DNA from: Actinacidiphila oryziradicis
GTDB lineage: Bacteria > Actinomycetota > Actinomycetes > Streptomycetales > Streptomycetaceae
Length of the DNA stretch: 64,000 nt
Assembly: GCF_005047355.1 (NCBI RefSeq)
Contig: NZ_SUMC01000017.1
Coordinates: 1-64,000 of the forward strand
Reading direction: 5' to 3'
Below, in pieces: positions 36,632 to 45,600 of this stretch (positions within the stretch are counted from its first letter, which is position 1; each line of letters begins with the position of its first letter). Position numbers and translations under genes: made by a program. The notes under the pieces were generated by a model. That model made no database searches and was not told the origin of the DNA. It saw only the letters and a program-made list of their open reading frames with translations.

Positions 36632-38446
36632 TCACGAGGACGCGTCCTCGCGGGCGCGGAGCACCCGGGAGACGACGGAGGGAAGCAGGATCAGTGCGAA
36701 CACGGCAAGCACCGCCAGCAGCATCAGGGTCTGCGCGCCGCCCCAGCCGGCCTGCCCGGCCACGGTCACCGGCTGGGCGAGCGCGACGGTGCCGGCGGCG
36801 GTGGCGCCGCCTGTTCCGGTGCCGGTCGCCCCGCCCGAGGCGGAGATGGTCTGGCCGGTGTCGGGGTTGACCGAGGCCGCCCCGCCCGATGTGCCCCCTG
36901 CGGCGCCGCCGGCGCTGGAGCCGCTGGTGCCGCCCGTCGTCCCGGCGGTTCCGCCGGTCGTACCGTCGGAGGAACCGCCCGAGCTGCTGCTGGAGCTCGT
37001 GGCGCCGCCGCTTCCGGTGCTGCAGGGAGTCGCGCCCTGCTTGTCACAGGCCTGCGGGTAGGGGGCGGTCTTCGCGAGTTGGTTGGTGCCGTCGGAGCTG
37101 AAGGTGGGGTTGTTGCAGCTCTTGATGTTGATGTTCTTGGTCACGACGCCGGGTATTCGGCGGATCTGTTGGAAGCCGGCCTGGACCAGGTTGATCGGCA
37201 GGGGCGAATAGCCGAGTTTGGGGGCTTGTTGCTGGCCCTGGCACATGAAGTAGTAGGAGAAGGCGCCCAGCGTCCTGCCCTTGGCCTTGGTGAAGGTCCC
37301 CTGGACCTTGAGCGGGAGGATCATGTACGAGTAGCTGGACAGCGGGTAGTTGCGCCGGTCGGTGTCGGTGTACACGCCGTCGAGCTGCTGGGTGAGGTAG
37401 TCGGCGGACTTCGCATTGGTGTTGATCTTCGCCTTGAGCAGCGAGACCGCGACATTCTGCGCGGTCGGCTCGGTGTAGTACCCGGCGTGGTTCAGGACCT
37501 TGGCGGCCGGGTATCCCGCATTGCGCGCGTACGAGTAGTTGACGTAGCCGATCGCGCCCTCGCCGTAGCCCTGGGCGACGTACCCCGCCACACCCAGGTC
37601 ACCGGACTGCGCGATCATCCCCGAGGTGGTCGGGTAGTTCGACGTCTCACCGCACGCTCCCGAGCGGCCGACACGACCGCAGTAGGCATTCCACAGCGCC
37701 TTGTGCTGGTTCGCCATCCACAGCGTGAACTGGGCGGTGGAGCCCGAGCCGTCGGAGCGGACCACCGGCACGATGGTGCGGTGCGGTAGCGCGAGCCCCG
37801 GGTTGTCGGCCTTGATCGCGGCGTCGTCCCAGTAGCTGATGGCGCGGGTGAAGATCTTCGTCACGACATCCCCGGACAGCCGGAGATTGGTGACCTTCTT
37901 TCCGCCGATCGTCAGGTGGTACATGAAGACCGTGCCGCCTGCCACGATCGGCATATACGCGTAACTGCCCGACGCCGGGCTCTCGGCCGCCGAGCCGTCC
38001 GTCGGGTGCGTCTGGAAGGGGATGTCGGAGACCGCGAAGTCCACGGTGCCGTTCAGGAACTGGCGGCGGCCGTCCGACGATCCGGTACCGGAGTAGCTGA
38101 TCCGCATGCCGTACTGCGTGACATCGCGCCGCCACTCGTCCACCGCGTTCTCGGCCCAGGTCGACCCGGCCCCGGCGACCGGTGTGTAGCTGCCGGAAGC
38201 GGCGGCGGCGCCCGCGTCGGGACCGAGCAGCACGGACGCCACGACGGTGAGCAGCGCCATGAGGGCGCCGAGGGTGCGCCGGCGCAGCGGCACGGCACCG
38301 GGTCGCGGCCGGCTTGACGCCGCCGGGCGGCGCGGGCGGACCTCCCGCTGTCGCGGTGGCTGCTCCGATCGCGTCCGGCGATTGAGGACGGAACCAGCCC
38401 GTCCGGTGATTGAGGAAAAGCTGCGGGGAGCGAGGCGGCGGGGCAT
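36632..38446 (-). CDS. phosphate-binding PstS-like protein, C-terminally anchored
   Basis: The open frame gives up to 604 residues. The hydrophobic signal lies at about 57-82, then a PstS domain: GAGSTWAENAVDEWRRDV, ISYSGTGSSDGRRQFLNGTVDFAVSD (phosphate-loop type), VVRSDGSGSTAQFTLWM, and GAIGYVNYSYA. A Gly/Ser/Thr linker (about 455-550) leads to a C-terminal membrane helix (LMLLAVLAVFALILLPSVV). ATG 38446 overlaps the pstA stop by one base. The first 30 residues are, however, coded by an intergenic repeat (38371-38416), so the true start may be downstream, for example GTG 38293. Confidence 0.82.
   Translation of the reverse strand: MPRRLAPRSFSSITGRAGSVLNRRTRSEQPPRQREVRPRRPAASSRPRPGAVPLRRRTLGALMALLTVVASVLLGPDAGAAAASGSYTPVAGAGSTWAENAVDEWRRDVTQYGMRISYSGTGSSDGRRQFLNGTVDFAVSDIPFQTHPTDGSAAESPASGSYAYMPIVAGGTVFMYHLTIGGKKVTNLRLSGDVVTKIFTRAISYWDDAAIKADNPGLALPHRTIVPVVRSDGSGSTAQFTLWMANQHKALWNAYCGRVGRSGACGETSNYPTTSGMIAQSGDLGVAGYVAQGYGEGAIGYVNYSYARNAGYPAAKVLNHAGYYTEPTAQNVAVSLLKAKINTNAKSADYLTQQLDGVYTDTDRRNYPLSSYSYMILPLKVQGTFTKAKGRTLGAFSYYFMCQGQQQAPKLGYSPLPINLVQAGFQQIRRIPGVVTKNINIKSCNNPTFSSDGTNQLAKTAPYPQACDKQGATPCSTGSGGATSSSSSSGGSSDGTTGGTAGTTGGTSGSSAGGAAGGTSGGAASVNPDTGQTISASGGATGTGTGGATAAGTVALAQPVTVAGQAGWGGAQTLMLLAVLAVFALILLPSVVSRVLRAREDASS
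38371..38416. repeat. CCGTCCGGTGATTGAGGA repeat inside the pstS-like 5' end
   Basis: GCGTCCGGCGATTGAGGA at 38371 and CAGCCCGTCCGGTGATTGAG at 38396 are two copies of the module found in intergenic sites at 13469, 13952, 14082 and 29570. Here they lie within the open frame, just after its first codons. Confidence 0.65.
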
Positions 38447-39690
38447 CAGGCGTTCTCTCCGTTACCGGGGGCGGGTTCCCACCCGAGCGGGGGCAGTTCG
38501 GGATCGTGCGGCTGCGCGAATCGCTCCGAATCGCGCCGGGAGGCGCGCTGCGTGCGCCGCGCCTGGCGCTTGTTCTGCTGGCCGGGGCCCCGGCCGCCGA
38601 TCACCCGGGCGATCGCGAAGAGCACGAGGACCAGGGCCATCAGGACCGCCGCCGCGCCGAAGCCGCGGGCGATCATGGCGGGTTCGGGGGACTTGACGAA
38701 GGAGAAGACCGCGAGCGGCAGCGACACCATCGGGCCGTGCGCCGGGTCGGTGTTGAGCGCGGCGGTGTAGCCCGCGGTGAGCAGCACCGGGGAGGTCTCG
38801 CCGATGCCGCGCGCGGTGCCGAGGATCACCGCTGTGGCCAGTCCCGAGCGGGCGGTGGGGAGTACTACGTGCCATACGGTGCGCCAGCGCGGCGCGCCGA
38901 GCGCCTCGGCCGCTTCGGTGAGTGTGCCGGGGACCAGCCGCAGGACGACATCGGCCGCCCGGATCACGATCGGCAGCATCATCACGCTGATCGCGAACGC
39001 GGCCGCGAGCCCGGACTTCTGCAGGCCGAGGCCGAGGATCCAGGTGGCGTACACCATCAGCCCGGCCACGATCGACGGCAGTGCCGTCATCGCCTCGACG
39101 ATGGTCCGTACGAACCGGGAGAAGCGCCCCGGCACTTGGTTGAGATAGACCGCGCAGGCCAGCCCGAGCGGGACGGTGATGGCCAGTGCGATCACGATCA
39201 TGATCAGGGTGCCGAGCATCGCGTGGGCTATGCCGCCGTTGCTGAGCGGGTCCAGCGGACCGGCCTTCTGCATGTCCTGGGTGAAGAAGTTCAGGTGCGT
39301 GAGTGCGTCGCGGCCCCGGTAGAGGGTGAAGCCGACGACGAGGACGAGAGCGGCGAAGAGCAGCGACGCGGCCGACCACAGGACAACCGTCATCACCCGG
39401 TCGCGGACGGCGGGGCCGTCCTCCTCCAGGCCGACCAGCACCGCGTAGGCGGCGAGGAAGGCGAGGTACGCGATGACCACGAAGCCCAGCCCCCCGGAGA
39501 GCGGGGCAAGCCTGCCGAAGAGCAGCAGCGCCACGCACAGCCCGGACGCGGCGGCGCCGCAGAGGGAGAGCACGCCGGAGCGGCTCAGGCCGCCGATATG
39601 GCGCGGCTGGTCGGGGAGTTCGGGCGTGTCAGGCCCCTCGGGGGGTGTCGGCTCGGTGAGCGGTTGCGTTGTCTCTTCGACGACCGTCAT
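38446..39690 (-). CDS. pstA: phosphate-type ABC transporter permease PstA
   Basis: The 414-residue membrane protein has two extra N-terminal helices, then the six-helix PstA core with the binding-protein-dependent loop EAAEALGAPRWRTVWHVVLPTARSGLATAVILGTARGIGET. MTALPSIVAGLMVY is also typical. It forms the channel with PstC. ATG 39690 follows the pstC stop by one base and has GAGG 8 bases upstream. The C-terminal tail is basic and cytoplasmic. Confidence 0.92.
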   Translation of the reverse strand: MTVVEETTQPLTEPTPPEGPDTPELPDQPRHIGGLSRSGVLSLCGAAASGLCVALLLFGRLAPLSGGLGFVVIAYLAFLAAYAVLVGLEEDGPAVRDRVMTVVLWSAASLLFAALVLVVGFTLYRGRDALTHLNFFTQDMQKAGPLDPLSNGGIAHAMLGTLIMIVIALAITVPLGLACAVYLNQVPGRFSRFVRTIVEAMTALPSIVAGLMVYATWILGLGLQKSGLAAAFAISVMMLPIVIRAADVVLRLVPGTLTEAAEALGAPRWRTVWHVVLPTARSGLATAVILGTARGIGETSPVLLTAGYTAALNTDPAHGPMVSLPLAVFSFVKSPEPAMIARGFGAAAVLMALVLVLFAIARVIGGRGPGQQNKRQARRTQRASRRDSERFAQPHDPELPPLGWEPAPGNGENA

Positions 39691-39691
39691 C

Positions 39692-40729
39692 TCATGCCTC
39701 GCTCTGGGCGCCGGACCGGGAGCGGGCCACGATCGTCGACGCGGTGAAGTTGACCGCCAGGGTGAGCAGGAAGAGCGCAAGGCCCGCCGCCATCAGCGCT
39801 GACATCCCGAAGTCGGAGGCGTCGCCGTAGTGCAGGGCGATGAGCGAGGAGACGGAGTTGGAGCCGGTCTGCAGGATGTGCGGCTGGATGGTGAAGACCG
39901 GCGAGATGATCAGGTACACGGCGATGGTCTCGCCGAGCGCCCGGCCGAGCCCCAGCATCGTGCCGCCGATCACCCCGCCCTTGCCGTAGGGCAGGACCAC
40001 CGCGCGGATCATGCCCCAGCGGGTCGCGCCAAGGGCGTACGCGCCCTCCCGCTCGCCCGCCGGGGCCTGCGAGAAGACCTCGCGCATCACCGAGCACTGG
40101 ATCGGCGCCACCATCAGCGCCACCACGATCCCGGCGACGAAGGACGAGGCGGTGTAGACGCTGGCGGAGGCCAGCGGGTCGCCGGGCTGGGCGCCGTCCA
40201 CCTTCAGGAAGGGGATCCAGCCGAACCAGTCGGACAGCCAGCGCGACAGCCCGATCACATTCTTCTGCAGGAAGAACAGCCCCCACAGCCCGTACACCAC
40301 CGACGGCACGGCGGCCATCAGATCCACCATCGCGATCAGCGTGCGACGCAGCCGGCGCGGTGCCACGTCGGAGATGAACAGCGCGGTACCGAGCGCCAGC
40401 GGCAGCGAGATGACGACGGCGACGCCGGCGATCAGCAGGGTCCCGGTGAGGACGGCGGCGATGCCGAAGTGGTGTACGTCCGGTTGCCACTGGGCGGTGG
40501 TGAGGAAGGAGAAACCGGTGGCGCGCAGCGCCTGGGCGGCCCTCAGCAGCAGGAACAGGCCGACCGCCGCCATGATGGCCAGCACTGCTGCCCCGGCGGT
40601 GGTCAGTTGGTACCGGAAGATCCGGTCACCCGCGGCGCGGGCGGTGCCCAGCCGGCGCGGGATGTCGTCGTCGTACGATTCGTGCCCGTACGAGCCGGGT
40701 CTGCCAGACCCCGCGTCTGCAGATGCCAT
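39692..40729 (-). CDS. pstC: phosphate-type ABC transporter permease PstC
   Basis: The 345-residue protein has six or seven membrane helices and the PstC signature VDLMAAVPSVVYGLWGLFFL, plus the EAA loop REGAYALGATRWGMIRAVVLPYGKGGVIGG and GLGRALGETIAV. It is first in the cluster. ATG 40729 has GGAGA about 9 bases upstream; the frame extends to 40765. The promoter region at 40730-40907 carries a possible PHO box. Confidence 0.92.
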   Translation of the reverse strand: MASADAGSGRPGSYGHESYDDDIPRRLGTARAAGDRIFRYQLTTAGAAVLAIMAAVGLFLLLRAAQALRATGFSFLTTAQWQPDVHHFGIAAVLTGTLLIAGVAVVISLPLALGTALFISDVAPRRLRRTLIAMVDLMAAVPSVVYGLWGLFFLQKNVIGLSRWLSDWFGWIPFLKVDGAQPGDPLASASVYTASSFVAGIVVALMVAPIQCSVMREVFSQAPAGEREGAYALGATRWGMIRAVVLPYGKGGVIGGTMLGLGRALGETIAVYLIISPVFTIQPHILQTGSNSVSSLIALHYGDASDFGMSALMAAGLALFLLTLAVNFTASTIVARSRSGAQSEA

Positions 40730-40858
40730 CGTCGCTGCTCTCCCCACCTCGGATGGGCGAGCCAAAGGCGTCGCACCGGGGGAGATTCAATGGTCGAAAG
40801 GTGGCTTTGTCGCCCATCGTTGGTTGGCCGGTAGGCGAACATTGAGTGTTCTCATGGT

Positions 40859-40886
40859 GTGATGACGGCATGAGGGTTTGGTGAAG
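40859..40886 (-). promoter_or_regulatory. candidate PHO box upstream of pstC
   Basis: On the minus strand, CTTCACCAAAC, CCTCATGCCGT and CATCAC form direct repeats at 11-bp spacing, each with a central TCA; the first is one base off the PhoP unit GTTCACC. A separate GTTCGCC lies at 40834-40840. PhoP control of this locus is inferred. Confidence 0.35.
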
Positions 40887-40907
40887 TTTGCTGGGGCGGG
40901 TGGTGTG

Positions 40908-42425
40908 TTAACCGGTGCTCTTCACATCCAGCATCATGACCCAGTACCCGTCCTCGGCGGCCAGCATCGTGTAGGTCGCCTGGGGGTGCAGCTGCTTCGC
41001 GTAGTCGAGCAGCGCGGACTGCGAGGTGCCCAGCTGGTCCAGGGCGATGAAGGACGGTGTGAGGCCGGGGGCGTCACCCACCCAGAAGACCTGGGTGCGG
41101 TTGGTGAGGTGGGCGACGGTGCCGACGTTCCCCTCGACCGTCGCGCCGTCGGGGATCCGGCCGAGGACGCGGGCGGCGGCAGCGGCGCGCGGGCCCGGCT
41201 GGTAGGTGGCGGTGTGGGTGAGGTCGGCCAGCGGGAGCGTTGTGCTGAGTGCGAGGGCGGCGGCGAGGGTGGCGGCCGGGAGGTGGCCGGCGTAGGAGCG
41301 GAGGCGGCCGTGTGCTCGGGGGATGGCGTCGGTGAGGGCCAGGAAGGCGATGGGCATGAGGGTGGCGTTGTAGTGCCAGTCGGTGCCCCAGTAGTGGTCG
41401 TCGTTGGAGACGAAGCGCCAGGCGAGAGTGGGGAGTGCGGCCAGCAGGAGCGGGGAGCGCAGCGCGAGCAGGCCGCTGGTCGGCAGCAGGATCCACAGCA
41501 GGGTGCGGACCTTCAGGTTGGGGTTGGTGAGGAGGCTGCTCAGCGGGGAGCCGCCGTTCTCGCCGAGCTTGTTCCAGTAGTCGTAGCTGCCGCCGGCGTT
41601 GAAGGCCGGGATGACGACGGTGAAGGTGATCGCGCAGGCGACCACCCCGAATACGATCATCCCGACTGCGAAAGGTACCGCGCGCGGCTCGGCGCGGCGG
41701 GCCCGCGACAGCACGATCAGGCTGATCGCGGCGGTCGTCAGGCCCAGGTCCTCCTTTACCAGGACGAGGGGCGCGGCCCACAGCAGCGCCGTCCGCCAGC
41801 GCTCGCGCAGCACCGCTTCGAGGGCGAAGGCGATGAGCGGCACGGCGAAGCAGATCTCGTGGAAGTCGAAGTCCACGGCGCGCTGGATGCCCCAGGACAG
41901 CCCGTACGCGATGCCGATCGCGAGCCCGCTCCTGCGGCCGAGCAGACGGGCGGCGGCGCGGGTGACGGGGACGGCGGAGAGGGCGAAGAGCGCGGCCTGG
42001 GCGGTGAGGAGGGTGATGGGGGTCGGGAAGACCCGGTAGAAGGGGGCGATCAGCGCGGTGATGGGGCTGAAGTGGTCGCCGAGGATATTGACGCCCGGGC
42101 CCCTGATCTCGGCGATCGGCGCCTGGAGGTGGGCGTAGGCACGCACCGCCTGCTCGAATATGCCGAGGTCCCAGGACATGGTGGCCATGCGCCGGAAGCG
42201 GCATATGGAGAGCGCGGCATAGGCGGCGAAGAGCAGTATCGCCAGCCAGTACGGGTCCAGTCGGGGCCGGGTGAGCACGCCGGTACGGGACGCGACGACA
42301 GCCTCCGGCTCCGCGCCGGAGGCGGCCGGGGTGACGGCCGGGGCGGTGGAGGTGGTGACCACCGGGGTGATGTCGGTGTCGGCTGAGTGCGCGTAGGACC
42401 TTTTGGCGGACCTCTCGGCTGTCAA
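40908..42425 (-). CDS. DUF2079 multispanning membrane protein
   Basis: The 505-residue protein has a 50-residue cytoplasmic Thr/Ala-rich start, then about ten hydrophobic helices. The DUF2079 hallmarks are present: SWDLGIFEQAVRAYAHL, LGDHFSPITALIAPFYRVFP, DFHEICFAVPLIAF, and a C-terminal extracellular region (RTQVFWVG). The family resembles GT-C glycosyltransferases using lipid-linked sugars; no reaction is established. The start is TTG 42425 with GGAG a few bases upstream. It is convergent with nothing and runs toward the pstC promoter. Confidence 0.82.
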   Translation of the reverse strand: MTAERSAKRSYAHSADTDITPVVTTSTAPAVTPAASGAEPEAVVASRTGVLTRPRLDPYWLAILLFAAYAALSICRFRRMATMSWDLGIFEQAVRAYAHLQAPIAEIRGPGVNILGDHFSPITALIAPFYRVFPTPITLLTAQAALFALSAVPVTRAAARLLGRRSGLAIGIAYGLSWGIQRAVDFDFHEICFAVPLIAFALEAVLRERWRTALLWAAPLVLVKEDLGLTTAAISLIVLSRARRAEPRAVPFAVGMIVFGVVACAITFTVVIPAFNAGGSYDYWNKLGENGGSPLSSLLTNPNLKVRTLLWILLPTSGLLALRSPLLLAALPTLAWRFVSNDDHYWGTDWHYNATLMPIAFLALTDAIPRAHGRLRSYAGHLPAATLAAALALSTTLPLADLTHTATYQPGPRAAAAARVLGRIPDGATVEGNVGTVAHLTNRTQVFWVGDAPGLTPSFIALDQLGTSQSALLDYAKQLHPQATYTMLAAEDGYWVMMLDVKSTG

Positions 42426-42575
42426 AGGACGCTCCCCTGGCGTGGTCGGCCTCTTCTAGGGGGGATACGCCTGACGCGGTCGTCCGGTTGACACCCTCCC
42501 CCGAAAAAGTATGCGAGAGCTTGCTGTGAGTTCGAAGAGGGGGGTGCGGAACGGCACGGACGGCCTTGCCCTACC

Positions 42576-42603
42576 GCAGGGCCGCGTAGGCGCGCGGCCC
42601 TGC
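42576..42603 (-). terminator. terminator after the lipoprotein gene
   Basis: An 11-bp perfect stem, GCAGGGCCGCG at 42576-42586 with CGCGGCCCTGC at 42593-42603, lies just beyond the lipoprotein stop at 42612. Confidence 0.7.
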
Positions 42604-42611
42604 CCGATGGG

Positions 42612-43328
42612 TCAGGCCTTGCCCTTGAGGGCGGAAACGATCTGCCCGGTCAACTTCTTCGCCGCGGCTGCGCCGTTGTCGCTGCCGCTGCTGGAGAGCA
42701 CTGACACTACGGCCGTTCCGACGCGGGCCGCTGTCAACGTGGTGCCGCTCTGCCAGGAGGAATCAGTCAGCGTGATCGTGTAGGCCTCGTCTCCGAGGCC
42801 GGCCTCGGAGTGCTCGGAAACCTTTACTTTGCTGCTGGTCTGCGAGTCGGTGAAGGAGGGGCACGCGGAGGCGAGCTTGACCACCGCGCCGATCACCTTT
42901 TTGGCGGTGGTTCCGCGATAGACGTCGATCTCCTGGGCGATCTCGGCGGAGGTGCTCTTGTTGATGTAGTCGCCTTGTGCGAATGACACTCCGTCGATGC
43001 CGGTGAGGGCGATCCACGATGTGCCGTCGAGCTTGGTGCAGTCCGGCTTGGATACCGCGGCGACGGACGGCTCGGAGTAGGTGTCCCCGGTATCGCGTGT
43101 GGCACTGGAGTCGCTCGCGAAGCCGGCGGCGAAGAATGTCGCCGGTGCCAGCGCCTTCTTGAGCTGTGTGCCCGTAAGCAGGCCCGCGTTCGGGTCCTTC
43201 GCCGCGGCGGATGTGGCTCCCGTCGAGGCGGATGCCTTCGTGGAAGTGGAGCCGGACGAGCACGCTACGAGAGCCAGGGGCAGGGCCGCGCTGGCAAGCA
43301 ACTTGGTGGCGGTGGACAGATGGCGCAT
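42612..43328 (-). CDS. lipoprotein, PknH sensor-domain-like
   Basis: The 238-residue protein has a lipoprotein signal ending in the lipobox LVAC-S (Cys near residue 23), a Ser/Thr/Ala-rich spacer, and a domain from about 45 to 238 that recalls the extracellular PknH-type sensor family (two Cys in DCTKLDG and ACPSF, likely a disulfide, and the motif ITLTDSSW). It would sit on the outer face of the membrane. Its partner and ligand are unknown. It is divergent from the methyltransferase-like gene. Confidence 0.72.
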   Translation of the reverse strand: MRHLSTATKLLASAALPLALVACSSGSTSTKASASTGATSAAAKDPNAGLLTGTQLKKALAPATFFAAGFASDSSATRDTGDTYSEPSVAAVSKPDCTKLDGTSWIALTGIDGVSFAQGDYINKSTSAEIAQEIDVYRGTTAKKVIGAVVKLASACPSFTDSQTSSKVKVSEHSEAGLGDEAYTITLTDSSWQSGTTLTAARVGTAVVSVLSSSGSDNGAAAAKKLTGQIVSALKGKA

Positions 43329-43504
43329 AGCAGTTCGGCCCCAACGGTTCGGCGGTGTAGTGGTGCGGTGGGGTCAATGAGAGCAGAGAGTGTGAACCGA
43401 GTCAACGCGAGCCTATGAATTGGGTAAGTTCACGCTGTGAAGGGATCTCTGTCGCATTCGTGGGTATGATCACCACCACAGTCACAGCGCACAGAGGGGG
43501 CCAG

Positions 43505-45523
43505 GTGCCCGACAACGCAGCAGAAGTGACAGCCGCCGGGATCGCCCGGCTCGCCGGGGTCGGCCGCGCCGCCGTCAGCAACTGGCGCCGCAGGCACGGG
43601 GACTTCCCAAGGCCCGTCGGCGGCACCGACACCAGCCCCACCTTCGCGCTCGGCGAGGTCGAACAGTGGCTGCGCGACCAGGGAAAGCTCGCCGAGGTGC
43701 CGCTGCGCGAACGCGTCTGGCAGCAGATCGAAGGCCACCCGGCGGGCACGGCGGTCGCGCTGCGCCAGGCCGGCGCCCTGCTCCTGCTCGTACGGGACCG
43801 GCCGGCCGGCTGGCGGGACCTGAGCGCGCACGCGCTCACCGCCGCCCTCCAGGAGCTGCTCGCCCGCCGTTTCGACGGGCGGTTCCCGCTGGACACCCCA
43901 GTCGAGCTCCCATCACTGCGCGGCACCGCCGACCTCGCCGCCGAACTGGGCACCCGTCAGGCATACGAATTCCTGCTCGGCCGGCACCTCGACGCCAACC
44001 CCCGCCAGTACACCCTCACCCCCGCCGCCCCGGCCGAGCTGATGGCCGCCCTCGCCGGCCCCGTACGCACCGTCCTCGACCCCGCCTGCGGCACCGGCAC
44101 CCTGCTGCGGGCCGCCGAAACCCCCGGCGCCCTGTACGGCCAGGACACCGACCCCGACCTCGCCGCGCTCACCGCACTGCGCCTGGCCCTGCACAGCGAC
44201 GGCACCACCGAGGTCCGCGTCCGCCCCGGCGACAGCCTGCGCGCCGACGCCTTCCCGGGACTGCGCGCCGACGCCGTGCTGTCCCACCCCCCGTTCAACG
44301 AACGCAACTGGGGCCATGAAGAACTCGCCTACGACCCCCGCTGGGAGTACGGCTTCCCCGCCCGCACCGAATCCGAGCTCGCCTGGGTCCAGCACTGCCT
44401 GGCGCACGTCCGCGACGGCGGCACCGTAGTCCTCCTCATGCCCCCCGCCGCCGCCTCCCGCCGCTCCGGCCGCCGCATCCGTGCCGACCTGCTGCGCCGG
44501 GGCGCGCTGCGCGCCGTCATCGCGCTGCCCGCCGGCGTAGCGCCCCCGTACGGCATCCCGCTGCACCTGTGGGTGCTGCGCAGGCCCGGCGGCGGCAGCG
44601 CCCAGCCGCCCGCGCCGCACCTACTGCTGGTGGACACCGCCGAACTGGCGGCCCCCGGCGGCGAGAAGGCCCCCTGGCAGACGGTCCGCACCGCCGTCCT
44701 GGACGCCTACCGCGCCTTCGACCAGCACGGTACGACGCAGGAGCGGCCCGGCGTCAGCCGCGCCCTCCCCGTCATCGAGCTGCTCGACGACGACGTGGAC
44801 CTCACCCCCGCCCGCCACCTCCCGCCCCCCGCCACCGGCGGCGCCGCGCAACTCGCCGACGTACGGGACCGGCTCGCCGCCACCCTGCGCCGTACGTCGG
44901 AACTCGCGCCGACCGCCACGGCCGGTGCGGCCGCCCGCTGGCCCAGCACCACCATCGGCGAACTCGCCCGCGCCGGCGCCCTCGTGCTCCGCGCGGGCGG
45001 CCCCGGCAGCACGGCAGCCGGCACCGGCACCGGCACCGCAGTCCTCACCGAACACGACATCGCCGTCGGCACCGCCCCCACCGGCGCCCTCCCCCCGGGT
45101 CCCGCGGAAGGCCCCGCGGAGGAGCCCGTGCTCACCGAGGCGGGCGACGTCGTCGTCCCCGTCCTCGGCCGCGGCTCCGCCGCCCGGGTCATCGACGAGG
45201 CCACCGCGGGCGCCGCCCTCGGCCGCAACCTCTACCTCCTGCGCCCCGACCCGGCCACCCTCGACCCCTGGTTCCTGGCCGGTTTCCTGCGCGGCACCGC
45301 CAACAACCGCCAGGCCAGCAGCTACGCCTCCACCGCCACCCGGCTCGACGTCCGCCGCCTCCAGCTCCCCCGTCTCCCGCTCGCCGACCAGCGCCGCTAC
45401 GGCGAGCGGTTCCGCACCCTCGCCGCCTTCGAGGACGCCCTCCGGCTCGCCGGGCAGCTCGGCGAGCAACTCGTGCAGGGGCTGTACGACGGGCTGACGG
45501 ACGGGACCGTACAGCCGGAATAG
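43505..45523 (+). CDS. HTH / N6-adenine methyltransferase-like / specificity-domain fusion protein
   Basis: The 672-residue protein begins with a DNA-binding helix-turn-helix (AAGIARLAGVGRAAVSNWRRRHGDFP). A type I HsdM-like methylase core follows, with SAM motif DPACGTG near residue 192 and motif IV reading SHPPF at 260-264 where active enzymes have N/D-PP-Y/F. The C-terminal third (about 475-672) resembles an HsdS target-recognition domain (FLRGTANNRQASSYASTATR). No restriction subunit is near. GTG 43505 has GAGGGGG 4 bases upstream; ATG 43466 is an alternative. The His for Asn change in motif IV makes methylation doubtful, so a SAM-linked DNA-binding role is possible. Confidence 0.82.
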   Translation: MPDNAAEVTAAGIARLAGVGRAAVSNWRRRHGDFPRPVGGTDTSPTFALGEVEQWLRDQGKLAEVPLRERVWQQIEGHPAGTAVALRQAGALLLLVRDRPAGWRDLSAHALTAALQELLARRFDGRFPLDTPVELPSLRGTADLAAELGTRQAYEFLLGRHLDANPRQYTLTPAAPAELMAALAGPVRTVLDPACGTGTLLRAAETPGALYGQDTDPDLAALTALRLALHSDGTTEVRVRPGDSLRADAFPGLRADAVLSHPPFNERNWGHEELAYDPRWEYGFPARTESELAWVQHCLAHVRDGGTVVLLMPPAAASRRSGRRIRADLLRRGALRAVIALPAGVAPPYGIPLHLWVLRRPGGGSAQPPAPHLLLVDTAELAAPGGEKAPWQTVRTAVLDAYRAFDQHGTTQERPGVSRALPVIELLDDDVDLTPARHLPPPATGGAAQLADVRDRLAATLRRTSELAPTATAGAAARWPSTTIGELARAGALVLRAGGPGSTAAGTGTGTAVLTEHDIAVGTAPTGALPPGPAEGPAEEPVLTEAGDVVVPVLGRGSAARVIDEATAGAALGRNLYLLRPDPATLDPWFLAGFLRGTANNRQASSYASTATRLDVRRLQLPRLPLADQRRYGERFRTLAAFEDALRLAGQLGEQLVQGLYDGLTDGTVQPE

Positions 45524-45600
45524 TCTGTGAACGGGTGAGCGACTGTCCGATGCGGCCTATACCCTCACGGTGTCAGCCGCATATCTGTCCAGGAGCAGTC

